DNA of 40,292 nt. Origin: Zancudomyces culisetae. Its lineage: Eukaryota; Kickxellomycota; Harpellomycetes; Harpellales; Legeriomycetaceae. Positions 31,018-40,292 of the stretch are shown here, one piece after another. The notes under the pieces were generated by a model that searched no databases, was not told the origin of the DNA, and saw only the letters and a program-made list of their open reading frames with translations. Location: the NCBI GenBank assembly GCA_001969505.1, contig LSSK01000960.1, forward strand, positions 1-40,292. Direction: 5' to 3'. Position 1 is the first letter of the stretch, and the number at the start of each line of letters is the position of its first letter. The translations under genes and the position numbers were made by a program.

Positions 31018-33887
31018 TCAATAAGATTCGATGATTTTGAACTTCCTCATGGATTCAGCCACAAAATCAATCTCAGAAATACTAACAACAGTGTAACGAA
31101 CTCTGCTGGTATCGTTATAGACTTCACTCTTGGCTCTGCACCTAAATCTGTATTTCAAAAAGTTGCGTCTGTTGATACGAGCATCAAACTCCTCGCGATT
31201 GCTATCGTGCAATTCCATAATCTCGTTAGCGCTGGTTCCAAGCACAACACTGCCAGTATCATCAAAGCATTGGAGCCACAAGTTACCAGTGGTGTCACTA
31301 GCGCTCATACTCATTATGTAACGATATTTGGGGCTTGGAAAGCCCTTTTGGCACTGTTCGCAATGCCACAGCTGGCTGCTACTATCCAGGACAACCTTTT
31401 TGTTACATGATTCGCTCGGACATGCTGGGTATGCTAGATTTTCTGATTTGATGAAAATGATGTTTGCATCAATGGTAAAGTAGTCCGGTTTATCACCATT
31501 GCCAAGATTCTCCTCTTTAACTTGAGAAATTGTTTTAAGTTCATCACCTCCTTGGCCAGCTGTTAGTGACCCTCCACCTCCTGCGTAGCTTTGGAAATGT
31601 GCCATTTTACCCTGGCCATCATACCTATCCAAGTAAAAGCAAAAGCAAAAATAAGTTTAGTATATATCAACAACCATTAAAGATAATTTATCATTAACAG
31701 TGATGAATTTACCATGATCTGAGTGGGTACGCTTCAGGAATGTCAATGTTGGCAACCATCGAACTGGTAGACAACGTGGACAACGATCTGCCGCCAAAAT
31801 CGTTAACACGGACATTTTTGAATGCAAGAATTGGGTTGTCATGCATATTAAACTGAACAGCATTGGCACCCCACAACGTCAATCGCACCGAGTACATACT
31901 GTCATCAACAACAGTCAAATCTCGTTTTTGAATCTATTTTTTTTTTCCATCGATAATTAGTTCATGCTTAAGAAAAAAAAATGCTGTTGTACTATTATGG
32001 CGATAAAAAAATTCAGTCATTCTGGAGTAAAACCTACCGTTTTGTTTGTAGTTTTTGATGTGATGTCCGATATCTCACCAACTTGTGCTACTACAACCAG
32101 TACATCCACTAATTTATCCTTGTCAAAATCTCCCAGCTTGTTCAGCTTCACAAACGAATATTTGGTTTGTGGAATCGATATATTATCAGCACACTATTCA
32201 TTTACATTGTTCAAGTTATAGCAAAGATACACAGATAAAAGTGTCGACTATAATGGTACTTCAAATGTTGATAAATAGTTTGGTACCATTAAACCACTTA
32301 CTGGAACAATGGTAGAATGATTTTCAAGCACCAACTCATACTCGTTCTTTGTTTGGTTAAATTTTGGATTTGACATGTTTACTCTTGCTCCTGATACATA
32401 ATACACCTATTGCGCATTTTTTGTTACATAGTTATTTAGCAAGCCTCTTCCGTGAAAAACCATCTGTAGATATTTAAAATATCTAGCTTTTAATAAGTCG
32501 CGTCTTACCTTGCCAACCTCTAGCATATTATAATACTGATCAACCGAATCATTAAACCCTGTAGCTTTTATTTCTCCCTAGTATTTTTTTTTGATAACTT
32601 GTCAGTAAATTCAGTGTGTTACTAATGTACAATAAAAAAAACAAAAGTACTTACAGATTCATCAATGAGAACTATGCTGAATAATCTGCCTGTTCCCTTT
32701 TGATTTGACCACGTTCTTACATCGCTTTTCTGGGATACTCTGGCTCTTATTGTCCATCTATTTATTTTATGATATCAGTTTAAACCATCCTTCAGAGATG
32801 TAACTAAATTATTTTTTGTTTTTCATTATTTCTTACTTGTTTTGGTATGGATTAATATTTCTGATCGGAAATATATCTTGCGGAGCCCCTTGTTGCTGAC
32901 CCATACTATTGTTTCTAGTTATTTTTATTCAGTCAATATATTAATACACTCATTCATTTATTAAGTATCTCGCATCAGCGTTGTATGGAGGATAAAATGT
33001 ATTTAGTTCGGATAACTAATCGCTAGTATTGTTCTTCGAAAAAGTACTTTATAAATATACAACAAATTCCTCAACCCCATACCCCCAAATATAGTGAGAC
33101 TTACTGTACACCTTGACCCCTAAAACCATTAAAGCTGTTATTGCCATAGCTTTCATTCTTCATTGTGCTTCCTGGGTTTGGTGGTCTCTGATATTGGTTT
33201 TGGTTTTGGTTTTGGCTTATTTTTTGCTGGAATTCACTAACATGGCTTTTTTCCTCTTGGAGTGGTGGTTTATCAGTGGAAAACTCGCTTGATGGAGCTG
33301 ATCTCTGTACAAGCTTTTCCTTCAATGTAACCAATATTTCCATATCCAAAATTATCAGCAATCTATACATAATTGTAATTATTAATGCCTGAGATAATTT
33401 CGAACTGATATTTTTCATTTTTGGGTTACTCGAAGCTTAAAAATGGCAAAGAAAAAATATACCAGAATCGTACACTTACAGTTTGGAGTCATTGATCGGA
33501 TTCACTTGGTATTGTTTGACTTTTATAACTGAGAATCTATCAACTGTCTTGCTTTCGATCAGTGGATTCAATTGTGTGGCAAAAAACACTATTGAAAATA
33601 TCGGAATCGATTTTATTGAATCAGTACACGCGTGTACAAGTTGTTGGTTGGGTTTGCAATAGTAATAATATGTTCACCCAATTTAAATAAAAAGGAATCT
33701 TACCATTAATTGTACTTGGACCATCGGACACTACCGCTCTGTATCTCGTTTGCTTTTGCGGTCCTGTGCTGTTTGATACTATCTCTTTAATTTGAGATAT
33801 AATCTGGAGGATTGGGTTGGGATACTCACTGGATCTCTCCGTTTCAAACGCCTTTATAGCACCTTCGGTTAGCTGTATTTCTGCCAT
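31018..33887 (-). CDS. RFA1: Replication protein A large subunit (RPA70/Rfa1)
   Basis: Ten exons: 33887-33704, 33588-33480, 33362-33105, 32914-32837, 32757-32655, 32577-32509, 32406-32302, 32193-32038, 31933-31713, 31624-31018; every phase matches, giving 629 residues (human 616). The N-terminal OB domain begins [14 protein letters not shown] and contains RYRAVVSDG and [13 protein letters not shown] Gln/Asn/Pro linker leads to DBD-A ([37 protein letters not shown]), DBD-B ([42 protein letters not shown]) and DBD-C ([11 protein letters not shown]) with a complete C4 zinc ribbon: Cys496, Cys501, Cys516, Cys519. It binds ssDNA as part of the RPA heterotrimer in replication, repair and recombination. 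An in-frame ATG exists 12 codons upstream, but MAEIQ fits the family start. Intron 1 carries a palindromic MluI cell-cycle box. Confidence 0.97.
33624..33637. promoter_or_regulatory. Perfect 14-bp palindrome containing an MluI cell-cycle box (ACGCGT)
   Basis: GTACACGCGTGTAC is its own reverse complement, with ACGCGT at 33628-33633. It sits in RPA1 intron 1, about 250 bases inside the start codon. ACGCGT is the MBF site that drives G1/S expression of replication genes, including RPA subunits, in yeasts. Use here is inferred. Confidence 0.45.
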
Positions 33888-34383
33888 TATGTTACCTTTA
33901 TTATTTATTTTTTTGGTATTCAATTTTGATATAGTATGGTTTATTATAACTTGTAATTTCTTTTAAAAGGAACTTGTTTTCAGGGTTATAGTATAAACTT
34001 GCATACAGAAATCACTAGATCCGCAGTATTTGAACCTGGTTGGCTCCATTTCGTTTACACATTTTGTTTGTTTTTGCTATTTTTTCCTCCCCTATATTTC
34101 CATACAACATTTTCGCTTAACAAAATATTGACATGATTTTTTAAACAAATCAAGCAAATAGTTTTCATAAGTTGTTTTTTTTCCAAAACACAAACATCCA
34201 ATGAAATGCAAAGAAATAATTGAGGTCTACGTTCTAACAAGTTCTTTCAAATACGCAAGAAGGTGGCACAATTCTCCAATGTAAAAGATCTCAAATAATG
34301 TCGGTGATCAAATAGAGCCAAGATCATATCCTTTGTAGTGATGGTGGTGCCTGCTGTATATATCATCGCTAGCCGGAAGCTTG

Positions 34384-34419
34384 TTTTGCTTTTGCCTTTG
34401 CTTTTGCCTTTGCTTTTGC
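34384..34419. repeat. Twelve-base repeat (TTTTGCCTTTGC)
   Basis: About three alternating TTTTGC/CTTTGC units forming a 12-base period. Confidence 0.75.
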
Positions 34420-36430
34420 GAGTGTTAAAGTTACTGGTTCTTTGTTATTTACACTTTACTGTGCGTTATGTTTGTGACATTCCTTTCATGACTAAAACTG
34501 AATTGGGGCCAGGCTCATGTATATATGCGTATTTCCGCATGACTTGTGCCAAATAAAATGTCAGTATTACTAATTGCTGAAGATTTGATATATTTACTTT
34601 ATACCGGCAGTTCAGTGCCTGGTAGTAACTGTGTTGCGAGGGGGGGTGGAGTAAGGTAACATGACTATATTTTACCATTTCTACCCTCTCCTTACCCTCG
34701 AGTATTTACTAATTTTAGAAATAGTTCACTTTACAGAATTACATGGACTTTGTATTTTTTTTGTAGTGTTATTCACCAGATATTATAAAGCAAAATTCAG
34801 TTAATAACGAAACACTGGTATGATTCTGCAAAAAAACAAAATGAAATAATTAAAAAAGAGTAGCGAAGGCGGCGTTAAACGTGTTTAAAACCCCAGTCGA
34901 CTACTTGATTTTTTGTGTTGGTCCGGTTTGACTAGACAAGAATGTATTTTTGGTTAATTTTTTAGCTTCCAAAGTATGCAAATTCGGGATCTAACTCATT
35001 ATAACTTTCTTGTGTTGTCCTTAGTTGTTTATTCGTAGCTCAGCTGCTGCTTGGCTGTATTTGGGTTGTTACATACGGTGTCATTATTTTTCTAATCACC
35101 TTTCATATGCAAAGGCGACTAGTGAACCAAATATTATATGATCTATTTGAGACAAACGTCATCCATCTATCCCAACAAATAAAATATATGGAGGTGTTTT
35201 GATCATGCCAGATCCTAATTGAGTTATTACGCTTATAATTCACTAACATCTCTTTGAAAGTATTCCGTTAGTCTGGATGGTATACTAAATAGAACCAAAA
35301 CTCTGAAGCAGTTGTGATAGGTAATTCTGGTTGCGATTATACCTGGAGGAGTGCATCTTTTGCGTATATGGCATGAGGTATGTGTTTTTACATGCTCTTC
35401 TCTGCTGTTTTTGCAGTCAAATAAATTAAACGACTTTTATACACGCTTCCAAAAACTACTTCACTGCCTCATTCCTTGATCACCAGATTTTACTATAAGC
35501 GCATTCAAACAATACCTGACGATTGTGGGGTTAGTATTTCGTCTATAATCTTGAAATTTTATTTTGTATACTTGCAAATCGTTTAAAAAAGAATTAAACT
35601 ACTTGCCCCGATTTACACGTAGACACACTTCGGTTTAAAAATAAGTAAGGGATGAACTACGTTTGCATATATACAGACATTTCTTAAGTCTAATATTAGT
35701 TATTAACACACACACACATTTTTAGATTATGGTTTTGCTAAGACAGCATTTTCACTTATTTGTTGATCCTGAGTAGATCCACACATAAATTCCATTTAAA
35801 CACAAAATTTTAAGGGAGAAAAAAAAATTAGACAACGGAGGTGAGAGTTAGGATTTGCATAAAATTACTGGAATAGCTCAGTCAGCAGTAAAGCCTTAGG
35901 CTGTTCAGGTAAATGGTTTCACTTGCTCTAAAGCTGCACTAGAGCAAAGAAATACATATAATCTTATTAGGAGAATAGAGAATCTATTGCAGATTGTAAT
36001 TGTAATCGTCACAAATTCGCATGGATTTGTAGCCATAGTTATTGCAGCGCATGTTATAAATATTTTCTTCGGATATACCCTGGCTATTGAGTATGGTATA
36101 CGCTGTAGCTCATTTCAAAATATAGGTGTTGAGCGAATGATTGTTTTTTTGTACATAAAATCCGTATGTAATATAATCAAAAGATTTCTCTGCAAGATTT
36201 TGAAGTTATAGCAGTGTTTAACTTATTTTTGCACCGTAAGCTTTATATGTAATGTTAAGGAGCATTGGTATTTAAAGAGCTGGATGGAATTGATCAAAAG
36301 AGTGTTTCAGTATCTTTTCACCTCTTTCTATAACATTAAACTATTGAAGTAAACTTCAAAAAGATAAAAAAAAATTTTCCATCATAGCATTTCGAAAGGT
36401 AGCTGGTATAGGGATACTTTTCATTATCGC

Positions 36431-36440
36431 TTTATATATA
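36431..36440 (+). promoter_or_regulatory. TATA box candidate for the secreted repeat protein
   Basis: TTTATATATA about 150 bases before the ATG at 36590, with an A-rich leader (AAAAAAACTCGAA) right before the start codon. Confidence 0.4.
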
Positions 36441-36589
36441 CACACAAAAAAAAGGGAATAGCAGATAGAAAAAGAGCAAGACTAAAGGAGTCTGAGATCT
36501 GAGTGTAGCAATTTTTCTGGAATTATCAAGATTTCGAACATTACCGTTTTTTACCTCATCCTAGTTTAAACAGCTAAAAAAAACTCGAA

Positions 36590-39370
36590 ATGAAGCTATT
36601 GGTTTCAATAACATTATTCTGTGTAACAGCACTTTCAAGTGTTGTTAAGCAGGATATAAGCAACGTAAGCTCATCACAAATTCAACTTGACTTATCCGGC
36701 GGATCAAGCAATACTGATAAGCTTAACCTTGTTACAAGCTACTGTAACGACAGAGATGTACAAACAGTAACTCTGTATCTGGATGAAGCAAAAATAAAAG
36801 ATACATATATTTGTGACAACTCGGAAGTGAAAAGCTTTCTAAATAGGGTGTCTATTTGTCAAAAAAATGAGAAGCAGGTCTTTGTTGGCATTAAAAATAC
36901 TGAAATAAACAGAGAAAACACAGCTGACATAGCTAATTCCATTTGGGAAGAATATTTCTCAAAAAAAGGTGCATATAATTGTCTAGTCGAAAAACTAGGA
37001 AACGGTGGAATCGAGTTGGATCTTGGGTCTAGCACTGACACTGATACAGAGCTACTGTACAATACACTAAGTACCCTATATTATACCACCTACGGATCTC
37101 GATTGGTTATGAACATTAGAGATGGAAATGGTGTGTACCAACTGAACAATTCTATGTATCGCAAGATAGACAAGGCATTAAACAAAAATAAGATTTTGTA
37201 CCTAAAAAGACAAAACGACCTTTTGGATATTAACGATGCAATGGGAATTGCAGAAGCGCTAAGAAGAACGTATACCAAAACCGAAACCACAAGCAATATA
37301 TCAGCGCAATCAGTTAGCACAAGCTCTAATGTTTATAGCTCACCTTCCGCCACCATTGAGTCCGTTAGCACAAGCCCATACGTATATGGTTTACCTTCCG
37401 CCACCATTGAATCCGTTAGCACAAGCCCGTACATATATAGCTCACAATCTGCCACCATTGAGTCCGTTAGCACAAGCCCGTACGTATATGGTTTACCTTC
37501 TGCCACTGTTGAGTCCGCTAGTACAAGCCTGTACGTATATGGTTCACCTTCCGCCACCATTGAGTCTGTTAGTACAAGTCCGTACGTATATACCTCACGA
37601 TCTGCTACTGTTGATTCGGTTAGTACAAGTACCACTACATGCACAACACCTGTCACCGTTGATTCGATTAGTACAAGTATCACCACATGTACAACACCTG
37701 TGACTGTTGAGTCCGTTAGCACAAGTACCACCACGTGTACAACACCTATCACTGTTGACTCGGTTAGTACAAGCACAATTGTATATACAACACCTGTCAC
37801 TATTAGATCAGTTAGTACAAGCACTACTGTATACACATCTCCTATCACTATTGCTTCGGCCAGTACAAGCACAGTTGTATACACATCCCCTGTCACTATT
37901 GCATCCGTTAGTACAAGCACAGTTGTATACACATCCCCTGTTACAATTGCATCAGTCAGTACAAGAATTACTATATACACATCTCCTGTCACTATCGCTT
38001 CGGCCAGTACAAGCACAGTTGTATACACATCCCCTGTTACAATTGCATCCGTTAGTACAAGCACTACTGTATATACACCGCCTGTTATAATTGCATCAGT
38101 TAATACAACAGTCACGTTAACATCGGTTGTCTTTACAAGCTGCACCACCGAGTCGCCACCACCAACTAGCGATGTAACCATCAATTCCACAACAATAGTA
38201 TTCGAAAGCTGTGTTACACCGGATACTGCAACAACCAGTGATGTAACCATCAATTCCACAACAACAGTATTTGAAAATTGCGACACTGGAATTACCATTG
38301 ATAGCATTACCTCTGAAACCACTATCTGTGTACCAACTACTGTTACTCAAACTCAACAAAATACGGTTACCATTTTCTCAACAATTGTAAATGTTGTAAC
38401 TCAAAACAACATTATCACACAAGCGTTTACAAACACTGTACTTTCAGTGATCACAAGTACAACCACAAGCACAACCACTGTAACGTCGACAAGCATAGTC
38501 AATAACATTGTGACAACTACTCTACTATCAACAGTTGCTCCAATCAGTGTAAACAATGTTTATCTCACGGAAACCTCTACTGTAACTGTCAACAATGTTA
38601 TAACAACTACGCTTACATCAGCTGTTGCTCCCATTAGTATAAACAACATACCCTCGACTGTAACCGTTAATAGTATTGTCACAACTACTCTACTATCAAC
38701 CGTTGCTCCAATCAGTATAAACAATGTTTATCCTGCAGAAACCTCTACTGTAACTGTCAACAACGTTATAACAACTACACTTACATCAACAGTTGCTCCA
38801 ATCAGTGTAAACAATGTTTATCTCACGGAAACCTCTACTGTAACTGTCAACAATGTTATAACAACTACGCTTACATCAACCGCTGCTCCCATTAGTATAA
38901 ATAACATACCCTCGACCGTAACCGTCAACAACGCACTTGTCTCCTTTGCAACAGTAACGGTTGCTCAAGATAGTACTGTTTACGTTCCAACCACACAAAC
39001 CCAAACAATTAACAACACAGTTACAGTTACCGAATCCGTTTGTTACCAGCCCTCTACTGTCACTGTAGAAAGCGTTCAGAGTACCACAGTTGTATATCCT
39101 TCTCAAGCTACCCGAACTTATACAGTTTTCCCATCTGCAACCACAAAAAAAATTGTATATACGCAAACGCCTACAACTGTAACTGTGGATAACATTACTG
39201 ATACCACTTGCACTACTACTACAACTGTAACTGTGGATAACATTACTGATACCACCTGCACTACTACTACATCAGTTACCGTAGATAATATTACTGATAC
39301 CACTTGCACTACTACTACATCAGTTACTGTAGATAACATCACAGATACCACTTGCACCACTTCCACCTAA
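36590..39370 (+). CDS. Secreted Ser/Thr-rich repeat protein with a degenerate GH18 chitinase-like N-terminal domain
   Basis: Single exon, 926 residues. Residues 1-18 are a signal peptide (LLVSITLFCVTALSS). Residues ~28-235 follow a class III GH18 chitinase layout: LNLVTSYCNDRDVQTVTLYL (strand 1, as in ISxYC.D..VD...L), Cys-containing NRVSICQKNEKQVFVGI (strand 3), IANSIWEEYF, then GGIELDLGS (139-147) in place of the catalytic DGxDxDxE; the acid/base Glu is Gly146 and the first Asp is Gly139. From 241 on, the protein is a stalk of four repeat families rich in Ser, Thr and Val, almost surely O-glycosylated. No GPI or membrane tail is present; the frame ends in the last repeat. I infer a cell-wall or secreted adhesin-like lectin. 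GH18 ancestry is moderately supported; inactivity is inferred from the missing Glu. Confidence 0.75.
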   Translation: MKLLVSITLFCVTALSSVVKQDISNVSSSQIQLDLSGGSSNTDKLNLVTSYCNDRDVQTVTLYLDEAKIKDTYICDNSEVKSFLNRVSICQKNEKQVFVGIKNTEINRENTADIANSIWEEYFSKKGAYNCLVEKLGNGGIELDLGSSTDTDTELLYNTLSTLYYTTYGSRLVMNIRDGNGVYQLNNSMYRKIDKALNKNKILYLKRQNDLLDINDAMGIAEALRRTYTKTETTSNISAQSVSTSSNVYSSPSATIESVSTSPYVYGLPSATIESVSTSPYIYSSQSATIESVSTSPYVYGLPSATVESASTSLYVYGSPSATIESVSTSPYVYTSRSATVDSVSTSTTTCTTPVTVDSISTSITTCTTPVTVESVSTSTTTCTTPITVDSVSTSTIVYTTPVTIRSVSTSTTVYTSPITIASASTSTVVYTSPVTIASVSTSTVVYTSPVTIASVSTRITIYTSPVTIASASTSTVVYTSPVTIASVSTSTTVYTPPVIIASVNTTVTLTSVVFTSCTTESPPPTSDVTINSTTIVFESCVTPDTATTSDVTINSTTTVFENCDTGITIDSITSETTICVPTTVTQTQQNTVTIFSTIVNVVTQNNIITQAFTNTVLSVITSTTTSTTTVTSTSIVNNIVTTTLLSTVAPISVNNVYLTETSTVTVNNVITTTLTSAVAPISINNIPSTVTVNSIVTTTLLSTVAPISINNVYPAETSTVTVNNVITTTLTSTVAPISVNNVYLTETSTVTVNNVITTTLTSTAAPISINNIPSTVTVNNALVSFATVTVAQDSTVYVPTTQTQTINNTVTVTESVCYQPSTVTVESVQSTTVVYPSQATRTYTVFPSATTKKIVYTQTPTTVTVDNITDTTCTTTTTVTVDNITDTTCTTTTSVTVDNITDTTCTTTTSVTVDNITDTTCTTST
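37310..38095 (+). repeat. In-frame tandem repeat A: six 51-bp then ten 48-bp units
   Basis: Each unit starts S(V/A/I)STS. The first six are 17 residues (type SVSTSPYVYGLPSATIE), the next ten 16 residues (type SVSTSTVVYTSPVTIA). Loss of one codon marks the switch between the two forms; unit lengths add exactly to 786 bases. Confidence 0.9.
38497..38936 (+). repeat. In-frame repeat C (TSTVAPIS..NNV units)
   Basis: Alternating blocks TTTL(L/T)STVAPIS(V/I)NN and STVTVNNVITTTL repeat with near-identical DNA, suggesting recent duplication within the stalk. Confidence 0.8.
39176..39367 (+). repeat. In-frame tandem repeat D: four exact 48-bp units at the C-terminus
   Basis: Four units of 16 residues (TVTVDNITDTTCTTTT type), each with one Cys; they fill the sequence up to the stop codon with no remainder. 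Confidence 0.92.
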
Positions 39371-40074
39371 CCAGCATCAGTTGCCTATACTAAAATTGAA
39401 AGACACTTTCAAATAGTTTTTCTGACTGTTTGATTGGTTTATTGCATTAGAACTTTGGCTTTAATTATATTATTTTTTATTAAATTATTATGACAGGATC
39501 TTTTTAACATTAATGCTTAATTAAACTCAATCCGCACAATATACTAGCCTTAACACATCATGACATAGATTGCATTATACTTATACCTATATTTTACGCA
39601 CTGTGATTGCATACTCAAGATCTGAGCCAGTAAATGACGCCGCAATGTGCAAATATGTTTACTCTAAGGAAAATATCGTGTCAATAATGGATATCTTTTC
39701 CCTACTTTTGCTAAATCCTATCAAGGTATTTGCAGTTATAAAAAAACAAAGATCCATGCATTTAGACCACAACAAAAACCAAATGACAGGGGGGATTTTA
39801 TACACTATAGTACTTCATTTTTTAAAAATTGAAAAATATAGCGATATCGACTATTGACAGCGACTAAAATCACACAATATCTTAAATAAAATATTACCTT
39901 TAAAACAAGCCTAAAAACATTAAAAACTACAAGAAAAAAAAAGATATATTGCAATAAAAAAACATAAGAAAAAACATAAAAAGATAACAAAAAGATAACA
40001 AAAAAAGTTACAAAAAGCGTAAAAAAAGCGTTAGAAACACAGTAAAAAGCACCTAAAAGGTCCTAAAAACCCAT
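39371..40074. other. Intergenic, no gene recognised
   Basis: 3' flank of the repeat protein. Very A-rich after ~39880, with repeated AAAAGATAAC near 39978-40000. Confidence 0.5.
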
Positions 40075-40292
40075 TTAAAATAGTTTTCGAGTGAGATTAG
40101 CACCGATCTCAACACATTTAGTCCAACTGAACATAAATTTAAACCCAAATCTACCAAATTTAACTGATCCAAAAACAAAAAAACCAAGAAACGTCTGCGA
40201 AGATATGGCATCAACGCAGACGAAAGAAAAGTCTTACGCGCAAACTGCGCAAAGTGGCAGCTACCAAGCTGCAAGGGGAGGAAGAGCGGTGC
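40075..40292 (+). CDS. Partial ORF at the window edge, possibly the start of a mobile-element ORF1/gag
   Basis: A plus-strand frame is open from ~40075 to the edge, with its first ATG at 40205 (MASTQTKEKSYAQTAQSG). Base composition turns clearly less AT-rich from ~40185. The SYAQ.A pattern near the start recalls N-termini of LINE ORF1/gag-like proteins, and an A-rich leader precedes it. A second frame is also open over the last 120 bases, so frame and identity are uncertain; only the left part is visible. Confidence 0.35.

Larger units (their letters stand above)
33888..36589. other. Intergenic 2.7 kb between divergent genes, no gene recognised
   Basis: Lies between the starts of RPA1 (-) and the repeat protein (+), so it should hold both promoters. 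Contains a TTTTGCCTTTGC-type repeat (34384-34419) and a short AC run at ~35706-35718. Open frames such as 35987-36211 show no domain. Confidence 0.5.

Noticed and set aside
35869-35940. tRNA-like A box (TAGCTCAGTCAGC)
   Set aside because: No matching B box at the right distance and the acceptor, anticodon and T stems do not form; likely chance or a very decayed tRNA-derived sequence.
37333-38322. 329-codon minus-strand open frame and several long plus-strand alternative frames inside the repeat protein
   Set aside because: Created by the 48/51-bp in-frame repeats, which keep every frame free of stops together; only the plus frame has a signal peptide and a domain before the repeats.
1-40292. 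CRISPR arrays, bacterial operons, rRNA genes
   Set aside because: The window is eukaryotic with spliceosomal introns; tandem repeats seen are microsatellites or coding repeats without unique spacers, and no rRNA core sequences were found.

Overview
The window is AT-rich nuclear DNA of a fungus. Genes carry short spliceosomal introns (mostly 77-132 bp, GTAAGT-like donors, TAG/CAG acceptors), and gaps are rich in homopolymers and microsatellites. The gene set (ALG5, pyruvate dehydrogenase E2 with a mitochondrial presequence, RPA1, a Reb1/TTF-I-type Myb protein, a fungal-type C2H2 factor, a WRAP53/TCAB1-type WD40 protein), the LINE-type tail and the two secreted pseudoenzyme-like proteins fit an early-diverging (zygomycete-grade) fungus. 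A gut-dwelling Kickxellomycotina/Harpellales-like lineage is my best guess, but the taxon is inference.

Layout. 1-~445 is the 3' end of a non-LTR retrotransposon; a 5'-truncated relic of the same 3' tail lies at ~4052-4165. An intronless FAD oxidoreductase (+) is at 2166-3788 and an intronless LRR protein resembling PPP1R37 (-) at 5592-7703. A Reb1-like Myb protein (-, 2 exons) spans 10519-12615 and a C2H2 zinc-finger factor (-) 13695-15062. Then comes ~5 kb with no convincing intact gene (15063-20037), holding two possible coding relics. ALG5 (-, 4 exons) is at 20038-21533 and pyruvate dehydrogenase E2 (-, 5 exons) at 22730-24791. A WRAP53/TCAB1-like gene (+, 6 exons) at 26811-28451 converges on a trypsin-fold protein (-, 2 exons) at 28448-29937; the two stop codons share one TTAA. 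RPA1 (-, 10 exons) is at 31018-33887. A secreted repeat protein with a degenerate GH18-like head (+) is at 36590-39370. A possible mobile-element ORF start runs off the right edge.

I reconstructed every spliced gene by translating exons and requiring phase to match at each junction; only the first TCAB1 intron stays ambiguous. The genes are mostly unrelated housekeeping functions: ER glycosylation (ALG5), mitochondrial acetyl-CoA production (E2), and genome maintenance or nuclear roles (RPA1, Reb1-like, TCAB1-like).

Most interesting are two secreted proteins that keep recognisable enzyme folds but appear to have lost catalytic residues (a trypsin-like protein with a membrane/GPI-type tail and a chitinase-like domain on a long Ser/Thr repeat stalk), a perfect 14-bp palindrome centred on an MluI cell-cycle box inside RPA1 intron 1, and a base-paired stem kept between two diverged LINE 3' tails.
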